DNA from: an uncultured Eubacteriales bacterium
GTDB taxonomy: Bacteria > Bacillota_A > Clostridia > Christensenellales > Aristaeellaceae
Length of the DNA stretch: 8,023 nucleotides
Direction of reading: 5' to 3'
NCBI GenBank assembly: GCA_902803675.1
Contig: CADCQZ010000460.1
Span: forward strand, 1 to 8,023
In this document: piece by piece, positions 1-6,387 of the stretch
Layout: the number at the start of each line of letters is the position of its first letter
Numbering within the stretch: the stretch's first letter is position 1
Program-made: the position numbers and the translations under genes
The notes under the pieces: generated by a model
Database searches by the model: none
Seen by the model: only the letters and a program-made list of their open reading frames with translations
What the model was told of the DNA's origin: nothing

Positions 1-257
1 ACCCGGCCGGCGGGGCCGTCGCCGTTGAAGATCACGGTGACGTTCGCCTGGCTGTCCTTCATCATCGTGGACAGCATCAGGGTGCCGGTCATGATCCGGC
101 TCGCCGCGGCCAGGGCCACGTTGCTGGGCTGATGGATATCGGCCATGGCCCGGGTCGCTTCCGTGCTCCGGCACAGCAGCACTCTCACCTGGCCGTCCAT
201 CAGCGTCAGATGGAGCATCTCGTCCCGCATGTCCTTCGGATCCGTGTATTTCAGCAT
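1..257 (-). CDS. hslO: Hsp33 redox-regulated chaperone, N-terminal part (runs off the window)
   Basis: I translated the first 85 residues of a protein that continues beyond the left edge. The fragment opens MLKYTDPKDMRDEM, has the DGQVRVLLC strand near residues 21-29, and the segment VIFNGDGPAGR at about 75-85. Both are typical of the Hsp33 N-terminal domain, where members usually read DGxVRxxxxx and later GDGPxGxx. Hsp33 is a cytosolic holdase activated by oxidation of a C-terminal zinc-binding Cys cluster, which holds unfolded proteins during oxidative stress. That cluster lies outside the window, so the redox switch cannot be checked. The ATG at 257-255 is preceded by AGGAGG (267-262) about 4 bases upstream, and the methyltransferase stop codon lies only 13 bases away, so it is the third gene of the operon starting near 2109. 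The family call is firm; completeness is unknown. Confidence 0.9.
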   Translation of the reverse strand, partial: MLKYTDPKDMRDEMLHLTLMDGQVRVLLCRSTEATRAMADIHQPSNVALAAASRIMTGTLMLSTMMKDSQANVTVIFNGDGPAGR

Positions 258-270
258 AATTCCTCCTGTG

Positions 271-1011
271 TTAAGGATGGTCGGCGATGAAGTGCCATCG
301 CTCGTCCCTTTCGTCCGCCTTGTCTTTCAGATCGCCGCCGAAAACGCCGATCTCAGAAAATCCCGCTTCCCGCAGCATCCCGGTGAGCTCATCCGACGTG
401 TGAGCGTACTGCACCTGGTCTTCCTCGAAGCGGTCATATGAGCCCTTCGGGTTTCGGACAAATCCCGTCAGGCGGATGGTCAGTCTTTTTTTATCCCTTG
501 ACAGGGAATTCTCCCAGATATAGCAGTAATCGTCCTCGATCCTGGTGAGGGTGGAGCCTCCCAGGGTATGGATCAGTTTGCGCGGGGTCGACACGTCGAA
601 CAGGATCACGCCTCCCTGCCGGGTATACCGGAAAGCTCTTTGAAAAAACGCCCGGCAGCCGTCATCGTCCAGGTAATTCACCCCGTCACAGGTGCACAGG
701 ACAGCGTCCTGCTTCCCGGGCAGTTCCATCCGGGTCATGTCCTGGCGGATATAGGGGATCATCAGTCCCGCGCGGCGGCTCTTGTCCATGGCCTGCGCGA
801 GCATCTCGCCGGACAGGTCCACGCCGCACAGGCGGTAGCCCATCTCAGCCAGAGGGATGGTCAGGCTCCCGGTGCCGCAGGCGCATTCGCAGATCTTCAT
901 TCCGGGCAGGATGCCGCGCTCCGTGAGGCGCCCGGCGATGGCGGCGGCCCAGGAAGCGTAATCCACGTCCGCCATCATCAGGTCATAATGGCTCGCAAAA
1001 TCCGTGTACAC
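271..1011 (-). CDS. Class I SAM-dependent methyltransferase
   Basis: The 246-residue protein has the Rossmann-fold methyltransferase signature. Motif I is ECACGTGS at residues 42-49, the acidic residue that normally holds the adenosine ribose hydroxyls is in GVDLS (63-67), RQDM follows at 89-92, the DAVLCTCDGVNYL strand is at 102-114, and GGVILFDV is at 133-140. The start YTDFASHYDLMM resembles the cap helix of small-molecule and YqeM-like methyltransferases of Firmicutes. The substrate cannot be read from the sequence; a small molecule is more likely than nucleic acid because no extra recognition domain is present. The start is a GTG at 1011, chosen because AGGAG inside the last codons of the upstream membrane-protein gene lies 7 bases before it. 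Only 4 bases separate that stop from this start, so translation is probably coupled. hslO follows 13 bases after the stop. Confidence 0.9.
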   Translation of the reverse strand: MYTDFASHYDLMMADVDYASWAAAIAGRLTERGILPGMKICECACGTGSLTIPLAEMGYRLCGVDLSGEMLAQAMDKSRRAGLMIPYIRQDMTRMELPGKQDAVLCTCDGVNYLDDDGCRAFFQRAFRYTRQGGVILFDVSTPRKLIHTLGGSTLTRIEDDYCYIWENSLSRDKKRLTIRLTGFVRNPKGSYDRFEEDQVQYAHTSDELTGMLREAGFSEIGVFGGDLKDKADERDERWHFIADHP

Positions 1012-1015
1012 CCGA

Positions 1016-2083
1016 TCACTCCTGCTTTTGCTCGGTCTCTTCTTCCTCGTCGTCCTCGTCCGGCTCTGTGTTCAGGCCCATGTTCACCTTGGCACCGTCG
1101 ATCCGCGGATTGATGAACTTGTCGAATACGGCATTGGTCAGGGAAGCGTTGACGAAGCGGCTCAGGGCCACGCCGATGATCACGTAATACAGCACCCACA
1201 CGATGATGGCGTACATGCCGATGGATGTGAACAGCAGCAGCAGGAACAGGATGATCGAGGGCACCAGAGCCAGCAGGCGCACGCCCGCGGTCTGGGGCAG
1301 ACGCCCCATCCCCAGCATCAGGCCGTTGCGGATCAGCTGGGTGAAGCGGAGCTTATAGGTCACGATCATGGGATACATGTACATGACCCCCAGGGACCAT
1401 AACAGGCCCAGCATCAGCACCAGGATCTGGGGGATGATGAAGAAGAAGCCGTTGGTGTCGGCCATGCCCCCGTAGAAATTCCAGCACACATAGATCGTGA
1501 TGGGCACCACGCTCGTGATGGCGGATACGCCCAGGCCCTGCTTCCAGTTCTCCTTCACGGCGTCCTTGAAGTCAGACCAGATGAAGGCGTGCTCGTCCCG
1601 GGCCCAGTTCCGCGTGATGTACGCCAGGCCCGTCTCGACGGGGCCGGTGATCAGGATGCAGGGGATGGCGAAGAGGACCAGCTGCCACAGGATGCCTTTG
1701 TTGAAGTCGGAGATGCTGAAGTTGAGGAACCATTTCACCGCTTCCTCGCTGTATTCGCCGGCGGCGAAGATCTCGTTGATCTCCGCCATGGTCTCCTCGC
1801 TGATGGGGCTCCCGTTCAGTTGGATGCCGGCGGCGCTCAGGGTGTCCTGCATGATCAGATACTGGTTGACGCCCTGCAGGTACGTCGTCAGGCTCACAGT
1901 CAGAAGGATGATCAGCGGCAGGAAGATCAGGATGGTCATCATGTTCAGGCGGCACAGCGCGGACAGACGGATGCGCAGCATCTCGAAAAACAGCTGCTTT
2001 CTGTTCTTCGGCAGGTCGTTCTTCGTGTAATCGCCCTTGCCGCTCTTGCCGTAGTAATAATTGTTCATCATCTTTCCAAACAT
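1016..2083 (-). CDS. YesL/DUF624-like integral membrane protein with acidic C-terminal tail
   Basis: This 355-residue polytopic protein has about six predicted membrane segments, near residues 47-69, 130-152, 183-204, 212-242, 266-287 and 288-308. The N-terminus (NNYYYGKSGKGDY) is soluble and polar. The core GPVETGLAYITRNWARDEHA (147-166), followed by WSDFKDAVKENWKQ, matches the conserved loop of YesL/DUF624-type proteins, which usually read GPAxxGLxYxxRxxxRxEHxFxxSDFxxxxKxN. A long extracytoplasmic-type loop (about 70-125) separates helices 1 and 2. The C-terminus ends in a run of Asp and Glu (342-351). YesL proteins have no settled biochemical role; some lie near sugar-uptake genes, but none are seen here. 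It is the first gene of a likely three-gene operon with its own promoter, and GGAGG at 2098-2094 sits 10 bases before the ATG. DUF975-type proteins are an alternative family. Confidence 0.78.
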   Translation of the reverse strand: MFGKMMNNYYYGKSGKGDYTKNDLPKNRKQLFFEMLRIRLSALCRLNMMTILIFLPLIILLTVSLTTYLQGVNQYLIMQDTLSAAGIQLNGSPISEETMAEINEIFAAGEYSEEAVKWFLNFSISDFNKGILWQLVLFAIPCILITGPVETGLAYITRNWARDEHAFIWSDFKDAVKENWKQGLGVSAITSVVPITIYVCWNFYGGMADTNGFFFIIPQILVLMLGLLWSLGVMYMYPMIVTYKLRFTQLIRNGLMLGMGRLPQTAGVRLLALVPSIILFLLLLFTSIGMYAIIVWVLYYVIIGVALSRFVNASLTNAVFDKFINPRIDGAKVNMGLNTEPDEDDEEEETEQKQE

Positions 2084-2115
2084 ACTTTTAAGGCCTCCGA
2101 TCTGTATTCCACGGG

Positions 2116-2144
2116 ATTATATCATATCAGCGAAAAAATGGAAA
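2116..2144 (-). promoter_or_regulatory. Sigma-A-like promoter with extended -10 for the yesL-like/methyltransferase/hslO operon
   Basis: Reading the minus strand, TATAAT (2121-2116) is preceded by TGA, giving an extended -10 (TGnTATAAT). A TTTCCA box (2144-2139), matching four of six -35 consensus bases, lies exactly 17 bases upstream. The predicted transcript starts near 2109, leaving a leader of about 25 bases that carries GGAGG before the ATG at 2083. It lies just after the stop of the Cys-rich feo gene, so this operon can be transcribed independently of iron uptake. Confidence 0.72.
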
Positions 2145-2165
2145 CTGGTCCCGGGCCGTCGGGCA

Positions 2166-2312
2166 TCAGCGGCATGCCCGGTCTTTGGCGCCGCAGCCCG
2201 CGCACCCGTCGCAGCAGGATCGCCCCTTGCGCCGGGCCTGTTTCCTGCGCGACATCGCGAATGCCGCCGCGCCTATGATCGCCGCGAGGACGAGCACATC
2301 CCAGAAGTTCAT
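2166..2312 (-). CDS. FeoB-associated Cys-rich small membrane protein
   Basis: This 48-residue protein is easily missed. It starts MNFWDVLVLAAIIGAAAFAM, a single N-terminal membrane helix of about 17-18 residues. A strongly basic stretch SRRKQARRKGR (21-31) comes next, then a Cys cluster with CCDGCAGC at 33-40 and a final Cys at 47. This layout (helix, basic linker, closely spaced CxxC-type motif) is that of the FeoB-associated Cys-rich membrane proteins of Firmicutes, often found directly after feoB. Their role is not settled; they are thought to assist Fe(II) transport, perhaps by binding iron at the cytoplasmic mouth of the channel. AAAGGAGG overlaps the feoB stop codon and ends 8 bases before this ATG, so the gene is almost certainly translated with feoB. 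No other start fits the ribosome-binding site. Confidence 0.87.
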   Translation of the reverse strand: MNFWDVLVLAAIIGAAAFAMSRRKQARRKGRSCCDGCAGCGAKDRACR

Positions 2313-2327
2313 CGATGCACCCTCCTT

Positions 2328-4667
2328 TCAGGCTGCGCCCAGCGCCATGGCGATGAGCCGCACCAGGAGCGCGGCTGCCCAGGCGATGCCGCACTGCCAG
2401 AGCACCACGATGAGGGCCCACTTGTGTCCCAGTTCCCGCCGGATAGCGGCTACGGCCGCCACACAGGGGGTGTAGAGCAGGCTGAACACCAGCATGGAGG
2501 CGGCCGTCGCGGCGCCCAGGGCGGTAACGCCGCCGCCGAACAGGGTCTCCATCACGCTGACCACGCTCTCCTTGGCCATGAACCCGCTCACCAGGGAGGT
2601 GATGATCCGCCAGTCTCCGAGCCCCACGGGCTTCATGACCGGTACCAGCAGGCCGGATACCGCCGCCAGGATGCTGCCCTGGGAATCCTCCACCAGGTTG
2701 AAGCCGAAGTCGAAGCTCTTGAGGAACCAGACCACGATCGTGGCGATCAGGATCACCGAGAAAGCCCGCCTGAGGAAGTCCTTGGCTTTTTCCCACAGCA
2801 GCAGCGCCACGTTCCGTGGGCTGGGCAGGCGGTAGTTGGGCAGTTCCATCACGAAGGGGACGGCCTTGCCTTTGAACAGGGTGTTCTTATAGAGCATCGC
2901 CGCCAGGATGCCCGCCGCGATGCCCACGATGTACAGTCCGGTGATGATCAGCCAGCTCCCGCCGGGAAAGAACGCGTTGACGAAAAAGCCGTAGATCGGC
3001 AGCTTGGCCGTGCAGGACATGAAGGGCGTCAGCAGGATCGTCATCCGCCTGTCCCGGTCGGAAGGCAGGGTGCGTGTGGACATCACTGCCGGGACGGTGC
3101 ATCCGAAGCCGATCAGCATCGGCACGATGCTGCGGCCGGACAGGCCGATACGGCGCAGGGGCTTGTCCATCACGAAGGCGACCCTGGCGATGTATCCGCT
3201 GTCCTCGAGCAGGGACAGGAAAAAGAACAGGATCACGATGATGGGCAGGAAGCTCACCACCGTGCCCACCCCCTCGAACAGGCCGCCCAGCACCAGGCTC
3301 TGTATGGCCGGGTTCATATGCGCGGCTTCCATGCCACGGGCGGCGAGCTTGGCCAGCCGATCGATGCCGCCTGCCAGGAGGTCCTGGAACCAGGGCCCGA
3401 TCAGGAAGAAGGTCAGGAAGAACACCAGCGCCATGATGTCGATAAAGACGGGGATGGCGCTGTATCTGCCCGTAAGGATGCTGTCGATCTTCTGGCTGCG
3501 CTTGTGCTCTTTGCTTTCACGGGGGCGGATGACACAGCAGGAGCATACTTTCCCGATGTAGTCAAAGCGCATCTCCGCCATGGCGGCGCTGTGGTCCAGG
3601 CCCCGCTCCGTTTCCATCTGGAGCACGATGTGCTCCAGCATCTCTTTTTCGTTCGGATCCAGGGCGAGCTTTTCGGCGATGTTCCCATCACCCTCGAGCA
3701 GCTTGCAGGCCGCGAACCGCACGGGGATCCCGGCCGCCGCGGCGTGGTCCTCGATCAGGTGGCTCACCGCGTGGATGGCCCGGTGCACCGCGCCGCCGTG
3801 ATCTTCCGCGCCGCAGAAGTCCTGGCGGAGCGGTTTTTCCTGGTATTTGGCGATGTGCACGGCATGTCGCACCAGCTCATTGACGCCCTCGTTCTTGGAG
3901 GCGGAGATCGGTACCACGGGCACGCCCAGCATGTCTTCCATCGTGTTCACGTCCACGGTGCCGCCGTTGCCCCGCATCTCGTCCATCATGTTCAGGGCCA
4001 CCACCATCGGGATGCCCATCTCCAGCAGCTGCATCGTCAGGTACAGGTTGCGCTCGATGTTGGTGGCGTCCACGATATTGATGATCGCCCGGGGCTTCTC
4101 ATTGAGCACGAAGTCACGGGAGACCAGTTCCTCACTGGAGTAGGGGGACATGGAATAGATGCCCGGCAGGTCGGTGATCAGTGTATCCTTATGCCCGCGG
4201 ATCGCTCCGTCCTTCCGGTCGACGGTCACGCCGGGGAAATTGCCCACATGCTGGTTGGAACCGGTCAGCTGATTGAACAGGGTGGTCTTGCCGCTGTTCT
4301 GGTTCCCCACCAGGGCAAAGGTCAGCACCGTCCCCTCGGGCAGCGGGTCACCGCTCCCTTTGGGATGAAATTTGCCTTCTTCACCCAGTCCGGGGTGATC
4401 CGTCCGTCGGACCCGCTCTTCTTCCTCACTGATATCCGCCGCCGGCGCGGGGGATACCGTGATCTTCTCCGCGTCCTCCAGCCTCAGCGTCAGCTCGTAA
4501 TCGTGTATCCGCATCTCCAGGGGATCTCCCATGGGGGCGGGCTTCATCATCGTCACCCTGGCACCGGGGATCATGCCCATGTCCAGGAAGTGCTGCCTCA
4601 GGGCGCCTTCGCCGCCGATGGTCTCAAGTTTCGCCGATTCCCCGGGCTTCAGTTCGTTCAGCTTCAT
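2328..4667 (-). CDS. feoB: Fused FeoA-FeoB ferrous iron transporter
   Basis: This 779-residue protein imports Fe(II) across the cytoplasmic membrane. Residues 1-72 form a FeoA (SH3-like) domain, including HFLDMGMIPGARVTM. A polar linker (about 73-110) joins it to the FeoB G domain, with G1 GNQNSGKT (121-128), the GNFPGVTV switch region (142-149), G3 DLPG (166-169), G4 NMMD (226-229) and G5 SAS (255-257). A helical GDI-like region follows (about 285-400). The permease spans about 405-779 with two Gate repeats: the first contains GCTVPAVMSTR (522-532) and SCTAKLPIYG (551-560), the second LYTPCVAAVAA (731-741). All expected motifs are present and the length suits an intact protein, so it should be functional. 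FeoA and FeoB are usually separate genes; the fusion occurs in some anaerobes. AAAAGGAA upstream of the ATG is the likely ribosome-binding site. The Cys-rich partner gene follows 15 bases after the stop. Confidence 0.97.
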   Translation of the reverse strand: MKLNELKPGESAKLETIGGEGALRQHFLDMGMIPGARVTMMKPAPMGDPLEMRIHDYELTLRLEDAEKITVSPAPAADISEEEERVRRTDHPGLGEEGKFHPKGSGDPLPEGTVLTFALVGNQNSGKTTLFNQLTGSNQHVGNFPGVTVDRKDGAIRGHKDTLITDLPGIYSMSPYSSEELVSRDFVLNEKPRAIINIVDATNIERNLYLTMQLLEMGIPMVVALNMMDEMRGNGGTVDVNTMEDMLGVPVVPISASKNEGVNELVRHAVHIAKYQEKPLRQDFCGAEDHGGAVHRAIHAVSHLIEDHAAAAGIPVRFAACKLLEGDGNIAEKLALDPNEKEMLEHIVLQMETERGLDHSAAMAEMRFDYIGKVCSCCVIRPRESKEHKRSQKIDSILTGRYSAIPVFIDIMALVFFLTFFLIGPWFQDLLAGGIDRLAKLAARGMEAAHMNPAIQSLVLGGLFEGVGTVVSFLPIIVILFFFLSLLEDSGYIARVAFVMDKPLRRIGLSGRSIVPMLIGFGCTVPAVMSTRTLPSDRDRRMTILLTPFMSCTAKLPIYGFFVNAFFPGGSWLIITGLYIVGIAAGILAAMLYKNTLFKGKAVPFVMELPNYRLPSPRNVALLLWEKAKDFLRRAFSVILIATIVVWFLKSFDFGFNLVEDSQGSILAAVSGLLVPVMKPVGLGDWRIITSLVSGFMAKESVVSVMETLFGGGVTALGAATAASMLVFSLLYTPCVAAVAAIRRELGHKWALIVVLWQCGIAWAAALLVRLIAMALGAA

Positions 4668-4742
4668 ATCGTGCCGTTCCTTTTCAGCGTTTTCTGCCGT
4701 GTTCTTTCATCCGGTCTGCGGGATCACGGAACATGACATTCT

Positions 4743-4771
4743 ATTATACCGTATATATGTAGAAAAATCAA
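4743..4771 (-). promoter_or_regulatory. Sigma-A-like promoter of the feoAB operon
   Basis: On the minus strand a perfect TATAAT (4748-4743) lies 17 bases after TTGATT (4771-4766), which matches four of six -35 bases. The predicted start is near 4736, giving a leader of about 70 bases before the FeoAB ATG at 4667. The -35 box lies within the U-tract of the upstream terminator, so the two signals share DNA. I see no clear Fur or DtxR-type palindrome overlapping the promoter, so iron control is expected from the gene content but not shown by sequence. Confidence 0.78.
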
Positions 4772-4811
4772 AGGCGCGGACCGGTTTTCCGTGTATTTTC
4801 CGGTCCGCGCC
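4761..4811 (-). terminator. Intrinsic terminator of the HAD gene pair
   Basis: A perfect 12-bp inverted repeat, GGCGCGGACCGG (4773-4784) and its complement at 4800-4811, flanks a 15-base loop. In the minus-strand transcript the stem is followed by UUUGAUUUUUCU (4772-4761). It lies 78 bases downstream of the stop codon at 4889 and fits a Rho-independent terminator for the upstream transcription unit. The long stem and perfect pairing make it strong; the U-tract is interrupted by GA. Confidence 0.85.
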
Positions 4812-4888
4812 ATTCGGGCATTCGATGTGTCTGACTGCCGGGGCGTTTCCTGTGCCGCATCGGGCGCCCGGCCCTTCCTCGGTCCCGC

Positions 4889-5389
4889 TTACAGCTGTTT
4901 CTGCCTGCGGATCCTGTCCGCGCGCTCGATGATCTTGTCCTTCCAGTCATCATCCTCCGCGTCCAGCTGGTAGGCCTCAAAACCGTTCTGCAGGGCGCCG
5001 GAGCAGATGACCGACTCGTCATCCACATGCAGGGCGATATGGTATCTGGCGGGCATTTTCTGCGGCAGGATGGTCTTGCTGAGCGCCTGGACTTCCCGCA
5101 TGTGCCTGTCCCCGTTCACGATGCCGTCGAACCGTACGCCGTAGCAGCGGAACAGCCCGCGGATATAGGCATCGGACCGGAAGGAGGAGGTATACACCCA
5201 CACTTCGTAACCCAGCTCCTGGAGGGACCGGATCAGATCGGGCGTTCCCAGCCGCAGGCGTTCCTTGAAGATCCTGTCGAAGGGAAAGCGGGGCGGCGGC
5301 TCGGTCTTGTGGGTCTTCGGTGACACGAACAGCACTTCGTCCAGGTCGAAGGAGACCCGCATTTTCAGTTTTTCAGGCTGCTTACTCAT
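4889..5389 (-). CDS. Stand-alone HAD-superfamily phosphohydrolase-like protein
   Basis: The 166-residue protein has the HAD core without a large cap. Motif I is FDLDEVLF, with the nucleophile and acid-base Asp at 15 and 17. Motif II is WVYTSS (Thr67/Ser68 region). An acidic motif IV is at HVDDE (Asp123 and Asp124), and a Lys that could serve as motif III lies upstream, among K105 and K111, though I cannot assign it. The end is charged and helical (DDDWKDKIIERADRIRRQ). HAD enzymes of this kind remove phosphate groups through an aspartyl-phosphate; the substrate is unknown. The region from residue 11 to 93 aligns without gaps to the HAD domain of the preceding gene, so the pair arose by duplication. 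Its ATG lies inside the last codons of that gene (shared ATGAGTAA, 8 bases), and the ribosome-binding site is weak, so translational coupling is likely. Confidence 0.82.
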   Translation of the reverse strand: MSKQPEKLKMRVSFDLDEVLFVSPKTHKTEPPPRFPFDRIFKERLRLGTPDLIRSLQELGYEVWVYTSSFRSDAYIRGLFRCYGVRFDGIVNGDRHMREVQALSKTILPQKMPARYHIALHVDDESVICSGALQNGFEAYQLDAEDDDWKDKIIERADRIRRQKQL

Positions 5390-6287
5390 GTTTTTTGCTT
5401 ATCCTGTTTTCCACCACGTCCATGATCCCGGCGGACCAGCCCGCCCCGGGATCGCTCAGGGGGAATTCCTCAAAATCCTTTGAGCCTCTGTGGGTACAGA
5501 GCACCGTTTTGTAGTCGATGTGGAGCGTGGACTTATAGCGGCTGTCCAGCAGGGTCTCTATTTCTTTGCTGTTCTCCTTGGGGCCCTTTCTCGCCGTGCC
5601 GGTCACGATCCCCGTCACCGGGACCCGGTAGTGGATGAAAAAGGCGCGGATATAATCCAGGGAATAGTACTTCGCCGAGTAGACCCAGATATCATAGTCC
5701 TGCTTCTTCAGGAAATGGAACAGGGCCGGGATGCCGAGCTTGAGGCGTTCTTTGTACAGTTTTCTGAAGGGGTAGGGGAGGGGCTTTTCCAGGCAGGGAT
5801 CGTTCGCGGGCCGGAACACGGTCTCGTCCAGATCCAGTGTGACGCGCCTGTCGGAAGTGGATTTCTCCAGCATCTTCCGGATATCCGCGGTCCGTGTCGG
5901 ATCCACGACCCTGACGGGAAGCCTTTTCATCCCCGCCCGCCGCGCCGCTGCCCAGCGGTGATGGCCGTTGAGGATGAAATATCCGTCAGGCCGGGCTTTT
6001 TCCACGATCAGCGGCTCCGTGATGCCGCCCCTGAAGCTGACGGGCGCGTTCACGTTATTCCCGAACCGTATGTATTCGCTCAGGTATTCGGAGATGATCT
6101 CGTGGTTGGGTCCCACGTCCGGCTGGCAGAACTCATCATTGGGATTCGGGTGCAGCTTGTATAAAGCCACGCTCGTGACGAACAGGCGCCTGAGCAGTCC
6201 GGCCCGTACGGGATAGTAGAAAGCTTTGACTTTGCCGACTTCCTTCTCGAGTTCGGCCTGGAACTTTGTTTTTGATTCCTGAGACAT
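5382..6287 (-). CDS. ParB/sulfiredoxin-fold domain fused to a HAD-like domain
   Basis: This 301-residue protein has two parts. Residues about 40-130 look like a ParB-N/sulfiredoxin-superfamily domain: HPNPNDEFCQPDVGPN (46-61), then EPLIVEK (91-97), the nucleotide-binding-type motif NGHHRWAAARRAGM (107-120), and PVRVVD (124-129). GHHR variants occur in ParB-fold proteins that act as kinases or NTPases as well as in DNA partition proteins; no partition locus, helix-turn-helix domain or parA gene is visible, so chromosome partition is unlikely. Residues about 147-301 are a HAD domain with motif I LDLDETVF (Asp152, Asp154) and motif II VYSAK (Ser204). Motif IV reads HIDYK, where the second Asp found in the neighbouring paralogue is replaced by Tyr259, so catalysis may be altered. 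It is the first gene of a two-gene unit with its own promoter. The domain calls are fairly sure; the function is unknown. Confidence 0.82.
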   Translation of the reverse strand: MSQESKTKFQAELEKEVGKVKAFYYPVRAGLLRRLFVTSVALYKLHPNPNDEFCQPDVGPNHEIISEYLSEYIRFGNNVNAPVSFRGGITEPLIVEKARPDGYFILNGHHRWAAARRAGMKRLPVRVVDPTRTADIRKMLEKSTSDRRVTLDLDETVFRPANDPCLEKPLPYPFRKLYKERLKLGIPALFHFLKKQDYDIWVYSAKYYSLDYIRAFFIHYRVPVTGIVTGTARKGPKENSKEIETLLDSRYKSTLHIDYKTVLCTHRGSKDFEEFPLSDPGAGWSAGIMDVVENRISKKHE

Positions 6288-6317
6288 GATCCATATACTC
6301 TCTTCTGCTGATTTTTG

Positions 6318-6350
6318 CCCGACCGATCGGGTATCCCCGTTGGATCGGGT
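6318..6350. repeat. Two near-direct 15-bp repeats at the predicted transcript start
   Basis: CCCGACCGATCGGGT (6318-6332) and CCCGTTGGATCGGGT (6336-6350) differ at three positions and are spaced 18 bases start to start. The first also contains the palindrome CCGATCGG. They lie immediately downstream of the -10 box at 6364-6359, at about +2 to +35 of the predicted transcript, where a repressor could bind or the leader RNA could fold. No regulator gene is adjacent in this window. Confidence 0.55.
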
Positions 6351-6358
6351 GCGGTTTT

Positions 6359-6387
6359 ATTATACCTGAAACCCCTCTGTGCCGCAA
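6359..6387 (-). promoter_or_regulatory. Sigma-A-like promoter of the ParB-HAD/HAD unit
   Basis: On the minus strand a perfect TATAAT (6364-6359) follows TTGCGG (6387-6382) with a 17-base spacer. The -35 box keeps the strongly conserved TTG but is otherwise weak. The predicted start is near 6352, leaving a leader of about 65 bases that carries the two 15-bp repeats. The ribosome-binding site before the ATG at 6287 is poor (GAGAG about 9 bases away). Confidence 0.68.

Noticed and set aside
568..1113. Plus-strand open frame antisense to the methyltransferase
   Set aside because: It overlaps a gene with clear methyltransferase motifs, has no convincing ribosome-binding site, and has low-complexity His/Gly/Ala/Arg composition.
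2122..2165. GC-rich hairpin followed by a T-run after the Cys-rich feo gene, considered as a terminator
   Set aside because: The stem is only about 4 bp and the T-run is about a dozen bases away; the same bases form part of the next promoter. A feo-operon terminator is therefore not clearly visible.
2061..4736. Very long plus-strand open frame (about 891 codons) antisense to feoAB
   Set aside because: It mirrors the feoAB coding sequence, is full of His, Gln, Gly and Asp as expected from the reverse of GC-rich codons, and shows no domain. It is a shadow frame.
4668..4772. Fur or DtxR-type iron box in the feoAB promoter
   Set aside because: I found no convincing palindrome resembling either consensus around the -35 or -10 boxes; the only strong palindrome is the upstream terminator.
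5382..6287. Chromosome or plasmid partition protein ParB
   Set aside because: The ParB-like fold is present, but there is no ParA, no helix-turn-helix DNA-binding domain and no parS-like site, and a HAD domain is fused instead.
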